Shown here: piece after piece, positions 1 to 9,921 of the stretch
Numbering within the stretch: position 1 is the stretch's first letter
How the letters are laid out: each line of letters opens with the position of its first letter
DNA from: Pirellula sp. SH-Sr6A
GTDB lineage: Bacteria > Planctomycetota > Planctomycetia > Pirellulales > Pirellulaceae
Direction of reading: 5' to 3'
Assembly (NCBI RefSeq): GCF_001610875.1
Contig: NZ_CP011272.1
Location: 5,189,988 to 5,253,987 of the forward strand
DNA length: 64,000 nt
The notes under the pieces: model-generated
Seen by the model: only the letters and a program-made list of their open reading frames with translations
What the model was told of the DNA's origin: nothing
Database searches by the model: none
Position numbers and translations under genes: made by a program

Positions 1-585
1 TCCGTGAAACGTCTTCGACTTGGAATTGGTGCAGTGATTGAGAATCAGTTTTTCGTTCATCACCACGTTGGTTCCCGGGGTGCAGAGATTGCAAGTTGTC
101 CGAGGATTCTTGCCGTCGCCGCCCAAGAACTGGACTTCGATTGAAGCTGGAAAATCTTGGTCCTTGGTCATGGTTTCTGGGCGCTCGCCATGGAGCATGA
201 CGCCGCTATTGCGAAGAGCCCAACCGGGCCCTCCTCGCACTTGCTCCCCTACGAATCGATATTCGATTCTTAAGATGTAGTTGGAGAATACATCTTTGTA
301 AAAGAGATGGCCGAAGGTTTCATTGAACTCGCTATATCCCTCGTACCCGACCTTGAGCGCCCCGTTTTCAACTCGAAACGTATTGGCAAAGTTCTCACCG
401 AGATTGTGGTATCGGATTTTCGGTGTCCACCCCGTAAGGTCCTTGCCGTTGAAAAGCTGAATCCATTCTCCTGAGCTGGCAGGCGTCTTCGCTCCTCCGT
501 CCTGCGCCCTTCCAAAAGAACCCAAGGAGAGGGTAACGCCTACGGCACCGGCGAGGGCCAGATTCATCAAAAAGGTTCGTCTCAT
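1..585 (-). CDS. DUF1080 / 3-keto-disaccharide hydrolase-like secreted protein (3' end outside window)
   Basis: The frame is open from an ATG at 585 to the window edge, so the C-terminus lies outside. The N-terminus MRRTFLMNLALAGAVG runs into a small-residue stretch ending near FGRAQDG, which looks like a signal peptide. The mature start WIQLFNGKDLTGW is the hallmark opening of the DUF1080 concanavalin-like fold. Further blocks (RIEYRF, GPGWALRNSGVMLHG, IEVQFLGG) also match that family, which is expanded in planctomycetes and includes 3-keto-glycoside hydrolases. It diverges from the DedA gene. No strong ribosome-binding site is visible; a second ATG at 567 is a possible start. The family call is confident; the substrate is unknown. 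Confidence 0.85.
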   Translation of the reverse strand, partial: MRRTFLMNLALAGAVGVTLSLGSFGRAQDGGAKTPASSGEWIQLFNGKDLTGWTPKIRYHNLGENFANTFRVENGALKVGYEGYSEFNETFGHLFYKDVFSNYILRIEYRFVGEQVRGGPGWALRNSGVMLHGERPETMTKDQDFPASIEVQFLGGDGKNPRTTCNLCTPGTNVVMNEKLILNHCTNSKSKTFHG

Positions 586-838
586 GGGAGGATCGGCTGG
601 GTAAGGGATTTGGGAGGCAGCAGAGTGAGAGTTGCAAGTATACCGATCGTAGCGATTTTACGAATTGGACTGATCAAAATCGTATCGGGCCGCCACAATC
701 TGAGACGGTCTATTGTACTCGACAATTCTACGGGGCTAGTCTTCCGGGGCTGATAACGCCCCATCGGCACGCTGACTCGTGACCGGCTCCTCTATCCAAA
801 CTTTCCCATCAAAGGGCTCAAATCACTTGGAAATCGCG

Positions 839-1516
839 ATGCAACTCGTCGACTGGATTTTGCACCTCGACAAACATTTGAATGATCTCATTGGGACAAT
901 CGGCCCCGGTTGGCTATACGCGATTATGTTCGCTGTGGTTTTTTGCGAAACCGGATTGGTCGTCACGCCGTTCCTTCCTGGGGATTCGTTGCTTTTCGCC
1001 CTCGGGGCGTTGTGCGCTATCGACGATGCCAAACTATCCATTTACGTAATGGCCCCATTGTTGATCGTCGCCGCGATCCTGGGTGATGCTCTGAATTACT
1101 GGCTTGGGGCTTGGATTGGACCTCGCGTTTTCACCAGCGAGAGTTCGTGGTGGTTGAGTAAAGCGCATCTGACTCGCGCCCAAGCGTTTTATAGTCGGTA
1201 CGGTGCGAAGACAATCGTTTTGGCCCGGTTCGTTCCCATCGTTCGGACCTTCGCCCCCTTCGTAGCGGGCATTGGAAAGATGCACTTCTTTCGCTTTTGG
1301 ATTTACAACGTCATCGGGGCGATTGCGTGGGTCGCGATCTTCTTACTGGCAGGTTATTTCCTAGGCAGGATCGAATTGATTCAAAAGAACTTCTTCCTCG
1401 TTACCCTCGGCATCATAGCCGTGAGCGTTATTCCCATCGCCTTGGAATGGTGGATGCATCGCCGCGAAAAGAAGCGGATACAGGGTACGACGCACGATCA
1501 AGTTGCAGGGTCATAA
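839..1516 (+). CDS. DedA family inner-membrane protein
   Basis: About 225 residues from ATG 839, the usual DedA length; the frame extends upstream to a GTG at 779 but the added residues look non-native. DedA proteins are polytopic membrane proteins linked to undecaprenyl-phosphate or phospholipid recycling and membrane-potential homeostasis. Visible family motifs are FCETGLVVTPFLPGDSLLF near residues 37-55 and ARFVPIVRTFAPFVAGIGKM near 130-150, with several hydrophobic segments and a basic tail (HRREKKR). Its 3' end overlaps the convergent DUF1571-like gene by 19 bp. The specific substrate cannot be read from sequence. Confidence 0.9.
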   Translation: MQLVDWILHLDKHLNDLIGTIGPGWLYAIMFAVVFCETGLVVTPFLPGDSLLFALGALCAIDDAKLSIYVMAPLLIVAAILGDALNYWLGAWIGPRVFTSESSWWLSKAHLTRAQAFYSRYGAKTIVLARFVPIVRTFAPFVAGIGKMHFFRFWIYNVIGAIAWVAIFLLAGYFLGRIELIQKNFFLVTLGIIAVSVIPIALEWWMHRREKKRIQGTTHDQVAGS

Positions 1517-2475
1517 AGATCCGTTTCCCAGATGGTCTTGTCCGTGGAAGCGTCGGGACGATAGAGGAAGTCGGACTCTTGGAACGTGACGTTGGAAGTA
1601 GGATCGTTGTACTTGATCACACTCACTGGCACGTGGCCTTGCGGTCTCCCCTCTTTGTCTTTCTTCACTCGGAAGTAAACGACCGAGTAGGGGAAGTAAG
1701 GGAACGCCGAGGATCGACCGAGCGTTAGTCGCACGGCTGTTGGAAGTCCTTCGTTCTGAGGTTGGACGGCCAAGTTCTCGCGATCGATCCGAGCGGTGCC
1801 TGCAATGCGTGGCGGTTCGGTTCGCAATTGTCCTACCAACTGCCAGACATCGATTCCGCTGATGGTCCCTTCTGCGACCTCGTACCAGTGGTACCGCTGA
1901 TACAAATTGCGAAGCAACTCAGCGTGGCCGCCGACTGCGAGATGGAGCACAACTTCTGGAGACTGTTGCAATTGATGGAGTTTGGGAGTGAGCTTCTCTC
2001 GAATCTTTTCGACATTGACGATTCGCGGAGGCTGCTTGTCGATCTGGGTGTACATCAGTCGACCGTCGGATACTTGGATGGAATCGAGGGTTGTTTCACC
2101 GGAAGAAAGCCGGGCCGTGTAGCGAAACTGACCTGTCCCGCTTCCAAAGGATTTGTATTCGCCGCTCAGGATGACTTGCTGGCCATAGGCCAAGCTCTGT
2201 TGATACACCTTGGCGGCGAGCGGGGGACCAAATACCGCTTGCTGAACGGCGTTGTAGACCAAGATGTTCGGGTCGGTCGTGACCCGGGGGGATTTGCTGT
2301 TCGAAGCTACGAGCGGGGCAGCGATCGCAGGCGATTCTTGGGCTTCCAAGTCACCCATTCCAGAACCTATCCAGCTGCCGATCACTCCAATAGAGAGGAT
2401 GGTGAGCTGAAGGATCCGAGGTTGGGATGGCATATTGGATTTGCTAGCGAACAGATTCGCGAGCCGCATGGGCAA
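1498..2475 (-). CDS. Secreted DUF1571-like protein
   Basis: A 325-residue protein with an N-terminal hydrophobic segment (LTILSIGVIGSWIGSGMG) followed by LEAQES, consistent with export. The rest reads as a beta-rich domain (GEYKSFGSGTGQFRYTARL, DSIQVSDGRLMYTQ, PYSVVYFRVKKDKEG) resembling the planctomycete DUF1571 family, which looks LolA-like in strand pattern. No catalytic motif is evident. The start is uncertain: ATG 2475 gives the longest frame, but an ATG at 2433 (MPSQPRILQL) places the hydrophobic segment closer to the N-terminus. It is convergent with DedA (19-bp overlap) and divergent from the secreted gene at 2646. The function is unknown; a periplasmic or envelope role is inferred. 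Confidence 0.7.
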   Translation of the reverse strand: MPMRLANLFASKSNMPSQPRILQLTILSIGVIGSWIGSGMGDLEAQESPAIAAPLVASNSKSPRVTTDPNILVYNAVQQAVFGPPLAAKVYQQSLAYGQQVILSGEYKSFGSGTGQFRYTARLSSGETTLDSIQVSDGRLMYTQIDKQPPRIVNVEKIREKLTPKLHQLQQSPEVVLHLAVGGHAELLRNLYQRYHWYEVAEGTISGIDVWQLVGQLRTEPPRIAGTARIDRENLAVQPQNEGLPTAVRLTLGRSSAFPYFPYSVVYFRVKKDKEGRPQGHVPVSVIKYNDPTSNVTFQESDFLYRPDASTDKTIWETDLYDPAT

Positions 2476-2645
2476 GTTGTATCGGTTTTATCAAAGAAAC
2501 CAGATCGGCTGTGCCGAACATAGCGATAGGGACGCGCGGAGCGGATTGTAGGTTGATCGCTGGCGTACTGTCCAGGTTGAAAACGTCGGTCTCATAGACC
2601 CTACGGCGAGCCGGCTTGACCCACCAAATTCCAGGGGTATTTCGA

Positions 2646-3821
2646 ATGAAAATGCGTAAACGATTACAACTCATGGCTATGATGGGCTTGGGCACTCCCT
2701 GCTTGCTCTCCCAATTGGCTATCCCGACTGCAAACGCTGGCGATCTTGGAAAACGCCACAATATGCCACCCGCCTCCCGTTTGGCCGAGCCAGGTCCGAT
2801 GGTTGGAGGTCCTGGCCCTGGCGTGCTGATGCCCGAGACGATTCCGGTCCCTGGGTACGGAGCTCCAGCTGTTGCACCCACGATCCAGATCCTTTTCAAT
2901 CAACCTCAGTCGATGAACATCCTTTATGATGTCGTCGGTGATGGTACCTTCGGCAGCGATCCATTGGTCGTTCCTGGTCGTGTTGAGTTTGCTCAAGGCG
3001 GCATCTACCGCTTGAAGCTGACCAATATCCCCGGTCGCGAAGGGGTCGAGCTCTATCCGACGATTGAACTTGGATTGGCGAGCTACCGAACCGCTGCTTA
3101 TCTTGCCCACAATGCGTTAGCCATTCAGTTCACCGAAGACGATTTGGATCAAGCGCTCTCGAGCAATTTCGTCACCAAGGTCATCTACCTTCCCGATCCA
3201 GAATTCCAAGGGGAAGCGATCTCGGGTATCGACACGCTCGTCAGCAACCGTTTGGAACCAGGCTTGGATCCTATTGTCGAAGCAGACCGGCGCGGATCGA
3301 TTCTCGCCATCATTCGGCTTGGAAACAAGGACGTTGAGCTAGCAGGTGTTGGGGGAGCGGCGCTTCCTTACGCTGGCGGAATGATGGGACCCGATGGAAT
3401 GGTTTGTGGACCGGATGGGATGCCCCTCGGCCCCCAACACAATCCACCGAACATGGTTGCTGGGGTGACGGCGCCTCAATATGGTATGCCGTATACAGGC
3501 ACCCCGATTGGTTTGGCTGGACCTCCTCATATTCCGTTGGGGCATCCTGCAGGTCTACAGCAACACGTGATGCGTAACCGAACGCACATGAACATTCCTG
3601 ATCCGACCAAGAAGCTTGATATTTCGGTTCGACATCAACCGGGCTACAGCTATCCGCAGCCACCTAGCAAGGCTCATATCAAAGAGCAGAACATCCACCC
3701 CGGTTTTCCAACCGGTGCGCCAGGGTTCTACAACGCGAGCCGCGTAGTGGCCCCGAATCAGTTCAGCAGCCAACCAGCGGGCGTCGCTGGCGAATACTGC
3801 CCACCTGGTCAAGTTCGCTAG
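2646..3821 (+). CDS. Secreted planctomycete protein, paralogue A
   Basis: Start taken at ATG 2646, which gives a clean signal peptide (MKMRKRLQLMAMMGL ... PTANAG). The central 200 residues share an ordered pattern with the next gene: a bulky beta segment, then YRLKLTNIPGREGVELYPTI, then a TEDDLDQAL acidic motif, then VTKVIYLPDPEF, then AIIRLGNKD. The equivalents downstream are YRMRLSGLPFEEETALYPTL, DEDDLDDAM, IMKVIYLEDN and AILRIGSR. The C-terminal third is Gly/Pro/Met-rich low-complexity sequence. No enzyme motif is visible. A strong terminator follows at 3843. It is a planctomycete-type envelope protein of unknown function; the paralogy to 3917-4720 is seen directly. Confidence 0.75.
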   Translation: MKMRKRLQLMAMMGLGTPCLLSQLAIPTANAGDLGKRHNMPPASRLAEPGPMVGGPGPGVLMPETIPVPGYGAPAVAPTIQILFNQPQSMNILYDVVGDGTFGSDPLVVPGRVEFAQGGIYRLKLTNIPGREGVELYPTIELGLASYRTAAYLAHNALAIQFTEDDLDQALSSNFVTKVIYLPDPEFQGEAISGIDTLVSNRLEPGLDPIVEADRRGSILAIIRLGNKDVELAGVGGAALPYAGGMMGPDGMVCGPDGMPLGPQHNPPNMVAGVTAPQYGMPYTGTPIGLAGPPHIPLGHPAGLQQHVMRNRTHMNIPDPTKKLDISVRHQPGYSYPQPPSKAHIKEQNIHPGFPTGAPGFYNASRVVAPNQFSSQPAGVAGEYCPPGQVR

Positions 3822-3842
3822 TGCGAACCGATAGGACAACGG

Positions 3843-3873
3843 AGCTGGCCCATCTCGATGGGCCAGCTTTTTT
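3843..3873 (+). terminator. Rho-independent terminator after paralogue A
   Basis: A perfect 11-bp stem (AGCTGGCCCAT / ATGGGCCAGCT) closes a CTCG tetraloop and runs directly into a T tract. It sits 21 bp after the stop at 3821. It also argues that the next gene starts downstream at 3917 rather than at the GTG overlapping the stop. Confidence 0.92.
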
Positions 3874-3916
3874 AACGACTCTCCGCATCTCTCTTCCAAC
3901 GGCACTGGTCAACCCG

Positions 3917-4720
3917 ATGTTCCAACGAGTTTCGTTTCCAACGCTGCTCGTCACCTGGCTCACTGCCATCACCCTTTGCATGTTGGCAGTGATCGCGGGT
4001 GGCGTACAAGCTCAAGACCTAGGTTCGCGGCTCCCTAAGAACACGCATCCGCTTTTGCGCGACACGATGCCCCCTGGGGAAGTCGGAGCGATCCAATTGG
4101 CGCGGAAACCCGAATTGCGAGGAGTTTGGCAAGCGATTGAGATCAAAGGCCCAGCCGGCATGCGAGTCAGCATGGCGGATGCTGGTCAATTCTCCGATGA
4201 CCTTGCTCAAGCTCGCTTGGCCGTGATGGTCGGATACCCCTACCGAATGCGTCTCTCTGGACTCCCATTCGAAGAGGAAACGGCTCTCTACCCTACGCTC
4301 GAGATCATCGATCGAATTCATCCACCTGCCGAGCGAGAGCATCGATTCCCCATTCCTATCGAGCTGGACGAAGATGACCTCGACGACGCGATGCGAGGCG
4401 AGATGATCATGAAAGTGATCTATCTGGAAGACAATCAAATCGCTGATCCAGTCGATACCGCAGGCAATCCCCAACGCGTTCTCGACCTTCGTCCCTCGCA
4501 AGACGCATTGCAAACCGCAGACCGAATGGGCCGCCCCGTCGCAATCCTCCGCATCGGCTCTCGCGTCCCCAACGTATCGGAAGGTCAGGATTGGGACGCG
4601 TTCCTCTTTGGGTGTCCGGCTTGGGTGACCTTAAAACCGATCCCCGACAAACAAATGCTGATCGATCAAGGCAAATGGCCCGCGACTGCAAACAGCGGTT
4701 CCATCAGCGATCGCCGTTAG
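3917..4720 (+). CDS. Secreted planctomycete protein, paralogue B
   Basis: The frame is open from a GTG at 3821, but a terminator occupies 3843-3873, and ATG 3917 begins a good signal peptide (MFQRVSFPTLLVTWL ... AGGVQAQ), so the shorter form is preferred (267 residues). The body parallels the preceding gene motif for motif (LYPTLEIID, ELDEDDLDDAM, IMKVIYLED, AILRIGSR) but lacks its Gly/Pro-rich tail. This suggests an ancient tandem duplication followed by divergence. No catalytic residues are recognisable. The DUF11 lipoprotein follows 37 bp later. It is probably an envelope-associated structural or accessory protein (inference). Confidence 0.75.
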   Translation: MFQRVSFPTLLVTWLTAITLCMLAVIAGGVQAQDLGSRLPKNTHPLLRDTMPPGEVGAIQLARKPELRGVWQAIEIKGPAGMRVSMADAGQFSDDLAQARLAVMVGYPYRMRLSGLPFEEETALYPTLEIIDRIHPPAEREHRFPIPIELDEDDLDDAMRGEMIMKVIYLEDNQIADPVDTAGNPQRVLDLRPSQDALQTADRMGRPVAILRIGSRVPNVSEGQDWDAFLFGCPAWVTLKPIPDKQMLIDQGKWPATANSGSISDRR

Positions 4721-4757
4721 AACATTCCCCCACCAGAACCAACACTGCACCACGGTC

Positions 4758-6203
4758 ATGAAACACACGATGCTACATTCGGTTTGGATGCGATGGGGAT
4801 GCTTGCTCGCGACGACCATTCCTGTTGTTGGTTGCCAGTCCATTCCATCGTCCTTCGTGACACCGGAGAGCCGGCAAGCTCGTCAGCAGAGCTATGCCCA
4901 AACTCCACTGGCGCAGTCAGTTGCAGCAAAACAACAAGCTGCACCCTCCGGCCTCGCCACTCCTTCGCCTGCAAACATAGCCCGATCCTCACAGGCCCCG
5001 GGGGCTACGATCAACGCGAACGATATCCAGTTGGTCCAACATACGGAGCCCAGTGGCCAGGCCTACAGTGTCCCAAGGGAGCCGATGGTAACGGTTCCTC
5101 AACCTGGAGCATATCCACCACCCGTATATGGCACACCCGCTTATGGTGCACCCGCTGGTTATGGACATTCAGGACACTCGGGCGGCGGCTGCCAATGCTG
5201 CAATCCATCAGGAGGTGCGTATCGTCCGCTCTACCCACAACTCGATGGCGGACAATGGGACGCGTGCGAGCCTCAAGCCTATGCCGTTCCTCGTCAGTCC
5301 GATCCGCAGGAATACTTGTTCGATGGGGGCGATCATGAGCCCTTGGTGCGCGTTCGCAAAGACAATAGTCTGACCGGACTCGATCCGGAAGACACGGTCA
5401 TTCAGTACGACACGGCCGATGGCCGCACGTTGGTGGAGAGCGGTTGCCGCGTATCGATCTATGCACCGCGTTTCGCAAGCGTCCGTAAAAAGACATCGAT
5501 CGCCCAGAGCGACGTTGCGCAGCGACTTCGAACGACCGACCAACCGTACGGCCCTGGTCAATTCGTGGACAAACTACCATCGCGCGATGTGATGCAACCC
5601 ACTCGTTCGGTTGCGCAAGACCGCGTGCACGTGGTCGAGTCGGTTCGCGATCGACGGGGACCCGTACCGGCGGAAATGGTTCTTCCGATGTTAGAGATCA
5701 GCGAAGTGTTGGCACCCTATGCAGATCTTGCTTTATTCCGATCGGGCGATTTGAAGAGTACGGATTTAGCCAAACTCGCGGTTGGGACGGCGGCCGCTCA
5801 AGCTTGGGCAAACGTCGAAGAAATCAACGTGCTGGTCGATGGTGTTGAAGCGACAGAGACGTCTTCGGCGAAGCGTGCCCAGGACCTTGTGCTTTACGAG
5901 TACAAAGGGGCTCGAATTCGGCTATGTAAAGTCGCATCCGAGCAGATGGCCAATCCTGGCGATGTGATTTCCTTCACCATTCGTTTCGACAATGTCGGAG
6001 AACAGCACCTGTCGAACTTGGTGATCACCGACTCGCTGACACCTCGTTTGGAATTCATCCCAGGCTCGGACAAGTCGAGTTTGAAAGGGACATTCACGGC
6101 CACGCCAAACGCGGTCGGGTCGGAGGTTCTCCGGTGGGAGATCACCGAGGGTATCAAACCCGGCAATGGCGGCGTCGTCCGATTCGACTGCAAGGTGCGG
6201 TAA
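4758..6203 (+). CDS. Lipoprotein with C-terminal DUF11-type repeat domain
   Basis: The N-terminus has a lipobox-like end (LLATTIPVVGC), so it is probably lipid-anchored. A low-complexity Gln/Pro/Tyr/Gly region with a Cys pair (GGCQCCN) follows to about residue 190. The last 100 residues match the DUF11 conserved repeat seen in surface proteins: NPGDVISFTIRFDNVGEQ, then LVITDSLTPRLEFIPGS, then LRWEITEGIKPGNGG. Such domains are immunoglobulin-like and typical of large surface proteins of planctomycetes and related phyla. It is third in a run of three co-directional envelope genes and ends at a bidirectional terminator. A role in cell-surface organisation is inferred. Confidence 0.8.
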   Translation: MKHTMLHSVWMRWGCLLATTIPVVGCQSIPSSFVTPESRQARQQSYAQTPLAQSVAAKQQAAPSGLATPSPANIARSSQAPGATINANDIQLVQHTEPSGQAYSVPREPMVTVPQPGAYPPPVYGTPAYGAPAGYGHSGHSGGGCQCCNPSGGAYRPLYPQLDGGQWDACEPQAYAVPRQSDPQEYLFDGGDHEPLVRVRKDNSLTGLDPEDTVIQYDTADGRTLVESGCRVSIYAPRFASVRKKTSIAQSDVAQRLRTTDQPYGPGQFVDKLPSRDVMQPTRSVAQDRVHVVESVRDRRGPVPAEMVLPMLEISEVLAPYADLALFRSGDLKSTDLAKLAVGTAAAQAWANVEEINVLVDGVEATETSSAKRAQDLVLYEYKGARIRLCKVASEQMANPGDVISFTIRFDNVGEQHLSNLVITDSLTPRLEFIPGSDKSSLKGTFTATPNAVGSEVLRWEITEGIKPGNGGVVRFDCKVR

Positions 6204-6206
6204 ATA

Positions 6207-6233
6207 AAACCGGAGCCTTGAGGGCTCCGGTTT
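6207..6233 (+). terminator. Bidirectional terminator between convergent genes
   Basis: An 11-bp perfect stem (AAACCGGAGCC / GGCTCCGGTTT) closes a 5-nt loop (TTGAG). The A run on one side and T run on the other allow it to act on both strands. It lies 4 bp after the lipoprotein stop and 36 bp from the stop of the convergent DUF1598-like gene. Confidence 0.9.
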
Positions 6234-6269
6234 GTGTGAAGTGGACTAGCTCTGCAGGGTTTGCGAGAA

Positions 6270-7682
6270 CTATTGCCAAACGCGTTGGTCGTTCTTCCAG
6301 CTCTTGCCCGCATCGGCGGTGTTGAGCTGATCGTTCTCTTTGCTGACGCTAGCGATGACGTTCCAGGAATCGACCATCACGCCACCGCTGGCAGATACCA
6401 AGAATCCTTGGGCGGTTCGAACAAAGCTGCATTGGGGATCGAGCGAGGTTGGGAACTCTACTTTATTGAGTTGTACGGAGGCTTTTTCACCGAGCAAGCT
6501 TGCGAGGTCGCATCCTGCGATGTCCTCCAGACCTTGAGATTCGATAATCGCTGCGACGACGCACAGGTCCATCACGTTGCGAAGTTCGCCAAAGACTGGC
6601 TCCTTCACCGCCAATTCGTCTAGTTTCGAGGTGAAGAGATCGGCCCACTTCTTCGCGATAGGATCTGCCTTGCCTTTGGCGACGCGCGTGCCATCGGAGG
6701 AGATTTGCTCGACTTCGGTCAGTGTTTTGATCCCTTTACCGGTTAGTTGCCAAGCCAATTTGTCTTTGCTGTGCTCGATCGAACTGTAATCGCAGGCCAT
6801 CCACCAACGGGATTGAAGATTCTTGCTAGCCGAATTGCTGACCATCTCCAGGTAGCTGGGGAGACCCGAAACCGGAGCCTTCACGAGGTTCATGCCGTAC
6901 AGCTTCATTTTGTAATCGGCTGCGAGGATGACACGAGCCATGTGGCTGTCGGGAGCGACCCCTTCCAGCTTCACTTGCTGAGGACCGAAGGCCTGTCGCA
7001 TCGCTGCTTCGAGGGACTGCCAATTGACTTGGGCAGCATTGATTCGGTTTTGAGAGAGCAAATGGGATAGCCGTGCACTTCCTTCCTTTGTCGGTTCGAT
7101 CGAGACCGAGATGCCGGTTTGTCGCGCCGACTCAACCGTCTTGAATGCGTTGAGCAGGTCATCGAGATGAACAGATGGCTTCCCAGACTTCGCGCCGACG
7201 ATCGTTCCGTTTGGACCGACGGTCCAAGGTTCTGCAGGACCGGCCAAAACGATATCGTTTCGTTCTGGATAAACGAAGATCTTTTCCACACGGGTGAGGC
7301 CGCCGAGGAACATGACTTCTTCGGGCAATGCTTTTCCGGTTGCGATGCTTTCCTGAACTGCGTTACGGATTCCTTTGAGAGAAATCAATCGCAGCTCGAC
7401 CGATTGTTGAAGCTCTCCGGTGGGGCCGACCAAATTGGCTCGAGTTTGCTCCAGAGCATCGGATGCGTCTTCTTCGGTGATGGTGCGCATGACCCCATCT
7501 GCATCGATCCGAACCCCCCCGACGGCGCGTCCGAAGAATCCGTTGTTATTGAAGTTCTGCGCGAAGAGTGGAGTCGAAGAGAATACCAAACCGGCCGCGA
7601 TGGCGAAGGGAATCGAACGCTTGGCCACCGGGAGGCTCGCAAGCGCGCCCAGGGAAGTTGCGCACAAACTTCGAAAACCCAT
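6270..7682 (-). CDS. Secreted DUF1598-like protein
   Basis: About 470 residues. ATG 7682 is preferred to the upstream ATG at 7700 because GGAG lies 8 nt before it. A signal peptide (IPFAIAAGLVFSSTPLFAQ) leads into a long body with GVRIDADGVMRT, a KPSVHLDDLLNAF segment, RVILAADYKMKLYGMNL, a RWWMACDY block and a C-terminal ASGGVMVDSW. This organisation matches the planctomycete DUF1598 family of exported proteins with no known function. No enzymatic motif is visible. It is transcribed alone and diverges from the sigma54 activator gene. The domain assignment is from memory of the family pattern. Confidence 0.7.
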   Translation of the reverse strand: MGFRSLCATSLGALASLPVAKRSIPFAIAAGLVFSSTPLFAQNFNNNGFFGRAVGGVRIDADGVMRTITEEDASDALEQTRANLVGPTGELQQSVELRLISLKGIRNAVQESIATGKALPEEVMFLGGLTRVEKIFVYPERNDIVLAGPAEPWTVGPNGTIVGAKSGKPSVHLDDLLNAFKTVESARQTGISVSIEPTKEGSARLSHLLSQNRINAAQVNWQSLEAAMRQAFGPQQVKLEGVAPDSHMARVILAADYKMKLYGMNLVKAPVSGLPSYLEMVSNSASKNLQSRWWMACDYSSIEHSKDKLAWQLTGKGIKTLTEVEQISSDGTRVAKGKADPIAKKWADLFTSKLDELAVKEPVFGELRNVMDLCVVAAIIESQGLEDIAGCDLASLLGEKASVQLNKVEFPTSLDPQCSFVRTAQGFLVSASGGVMVDSWNVIASVSKENDQLNTADAGKSWKNDQRVWQ

Positions 7683-7893
7683 AGTCGGAACTCCAATCAA
7701 TTGGCTTGCAAAAATAAGTCGAATGAGAAACTAGATCTTGGGCGAACGCCGAGGGCGATCAAACTGTATCTTATTGTGGATCGTCCGCCTTTGACTTTCC
7801 ACCATAACTGCTGGAAAAATCGGGAACAGTCTTTCTTTCCGAAGGGACGGCGACCGCACGGACGTTTTCTAGGGTAATTTCAAGCCATTCGCG

Positions 7894-9921
7894 ATGCAAC
7901 AAAACAATAGTTCCGCCTACCTTATAATTCGGCAAGGATCGAGATGGACCGATGTTTTTCGCTTGGAACCCGGTCGCCCGCTCATTGTCGGCCGAGCGTC
8001 CTCCAACGAGATTCCCGTGGCGGATGATCGCTCCAGCCGCCGGCATGCGGAGATCTACTTCGACGATGGATGGTACGTGCGGGATCTCGGTTCGAGGAAC
8101 GGGACCTTTGTCGACGGTCGAAAAATTGAGCAGTCCCAGCTGTTGAACCCTGGGAGCACCATCGCCGTCGCGTCCTGCAAGATGACATTTACGAACAGTT
8201 TGGAGGAGGTCGCTCCTCCGTTGGAGGTGGAAGGTCCGGGCCCAGAATCGACGCGAGAGGGGGGAATCGAGGTCTCGCGAATCATCCATCGCCAGTCGAA
8301 ATCGGCCATTTTGGATCCCGAGGCGTTTCAGCAAGTCATCCGAAAGGATCGCGTCGGGGAGCCGATGGCCAGTTTGGCCCCTCCGATTGCCCCCGCCATC
8401 GCACTCCTCCAGTTGGCCTTCGAGCTGGCTCGTGAAAACAACCTCTTCCGGGGATGCGAAAGAGCTTTGGATCGACTGTTGGATGAAACCCAATGCCAGT
8501 CGGCCGGTATTCTCAAGATCGAGTCGTCCGAATCGGGTAATGCGGAACGCAAAGTTCTGGCCGCGGTCCAGCGTTCCGGAAAGGCGTATCATCCCGTTTC
8601 CGACTCTCTCGCGGCGAGCGTTCTTCGCGAAGGGAATGCTTTGCTGGCTCGCAATATTCACGACAGCGAATTGGCCGGCGGCGTATCCTATGGCAATACG
8701 ATGGCCAACAGTCAGGTCCACGCGACGTCCAGTGCAATCCTGGCCCCCATTCGCGAAGGGGCTGAGTGTGTCGGATTCGTACACTTGTACAGCCGCGTCG
8801 GGGAGCCCGATTTGGCTCCGGAGCACCTGGAAGTTGCGCTCGCAATAGCCGATGTCGTCGGGACTTTTTTTGCGAACATCCAAAAGCAACAGCAGCTTGA
8901 AATCAAACTCAAATCTTCGCGAAGCCGGATCAACGAGCTTGAACAACAGCTGGGACGTTCCGAGGAATGGATCAGCTCCTCGCAAGCGATGGATCGATTG
9001 CGTGAGCAGGTCGCTCGGGTCGGTCCTACCTCCGCAACGGTCTTGCTTCGAGGCGAAAGCGGATCGGGCAAGGAGTTGGTGGCACGCAGCATCCACGACT
9101 CAAGCCAACGGGCTGCGGGGCCATTTGTTGCCATCAATTGCGCCGCACTCACTCCGACGTTGCTAGAAAGCGAACTGTTCGGCCACGAAAAGGGATCGTT
9201 CACCGGTGCCACGGAACGCAAACTAGGAAAGTTCGAGCAGGCTCATCAAGGTACGCTTATGCTCGACGAGTTAGGCGAAATGAGTTTGGAGATCCAGGCG
9301 AAGTTTCTTCGGGTGCTGGAAGGGAAACCGTTTGAGCGCGTAGGTGGAAGCAAGCCCATTCAAGTCGACGTGCGTGTGGTCGCGGCGACGAACAAGGATC
9401 TGGAGCAAGCGGTCGCGGATGGTTCGTTTCGGTCCGATCTCTACTTTCGTCTCCGGGTGATCGAATTGCGGATCCCGGCCCTCCGCGAACGTCCCGACGA
9501 TATCCTCCCGATCGCCGAACATTTTCTCGCTCAGTTTCGCTCGAAGAGCGGGCACGGTCCCGAGGGCTTTAGTGACCGCGCTCGAGCTGCGATGCGAGCA
9601 TATCATTGGCCCGGGAACGTTCGCGAGCTTCGCAATGCCGTGGAGCGAGCCTTTGTGCTCTGCAACGGGGTTTTGGCCGATCCCGAAGATTTGGCACTTT
9701 CTTATCTGCAGATCCCCGGAATTCCTTCGTTGGGAGGGCAATCTGCCGCAAATCAGCCGGCAGGGTACCAGGAGCGGACTTTGGAGGATGTCGAGATGGA
9801 GCATATCGCCGCGACCCTCGAATACACGGGTGGACAAAAGAACCGAGCTGCGGCTATTCTCGGCATAGAACGATCTACCCTCGACCGAAAAATCAAACGA
9901 CAGAAGAGCGATTCCCCATGA
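7894..9921 (+). CDS. FHA-GAF-AAA+ sigma54-dependent transcriptional activator
   Basis: A 675-residue regulator. The N-terminal FHA domain (about 28-95) shows [16 protein letters not shown] and [11 protein letters not shown], so it should read phosphothreonine. A GAF-like domain spans about 165-330 and a coiled linker follows. The AAA+ domain starts near 370 with Walker A GESGSGKE, the sigma54-contact loop GSFTGA (a conservative variant of GAFTGA) and LDELGEM as Walker B. A Fis-type helix-turn-helix ends the protein ([21 protein letters not shown]). It lacks a receiver domain, so control is probably by Ser/Thr phosphorylation or ligand. The stop overlaps the HAD start (ATGA), indicating translational coupling. 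Targets are unknown. Confidence 0.93.
   Translation: MQQNNSSAYLIIRQGSRWTDVFRLEPGRPLIVGRASSNEIPVADDRSSRRHAEIYFDDGWYVRDLGSRNGTFVDGRKIEQSQLLNPGSTIAVASCKMTFTNSLEEVAPPLEVEGPGPESTREGGIEVSRIIHRQSKSAILDPEAFQQVIRKDRVGEPMASLAPPIAPAIALLQLAFELARENNLFRGCERALDRLLDETQCQSAGILKIESSESGNAERKVLAAVQRSGKAYHPVSDSLAASVLREGNALLARNIHDSELAGGVSYGNTMANSQVHATSSAILAPIREGAECVGFVHLYSRVGEPDLAPEHLEVALAIADVVGTFFANIQKQQQLEIKLKSSRSRINELEQQLGRSEEWISSSQAMDRLREQVARVGPTSATVLLRGESGSGKELVARSIHDSSQRAAGPFVAINCAALTPTLLESELFGHEKGSFTGATERKLGKFEQAHQGTLMLDELGEMSLEIQAKFLRVLEGKPFERVGGSKPIQVDVRVVAATNKDLEQAVADGSFRSDLYFRLRVIELRIPALRERPDDILPIAEHFLAQFRSKSGHGPEGFSDRARAAMRAYHWPGNVRELRNAVERAFVLCNGVLADPEDLALSYLQIPGIPSLGGQSAANQPAGYQERTLEDVEMEHIAATLEYTGGQKNRAAAILGIERSTLDRKIKRQKSDSP

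Noticed and set aside
1762-2523. 253-codon plus-strand frame
   Set aside because: It is antisense to the DUF1571-like gene, lacks a ribosome-binding site and has no recognisable pattern; a shadow frame.
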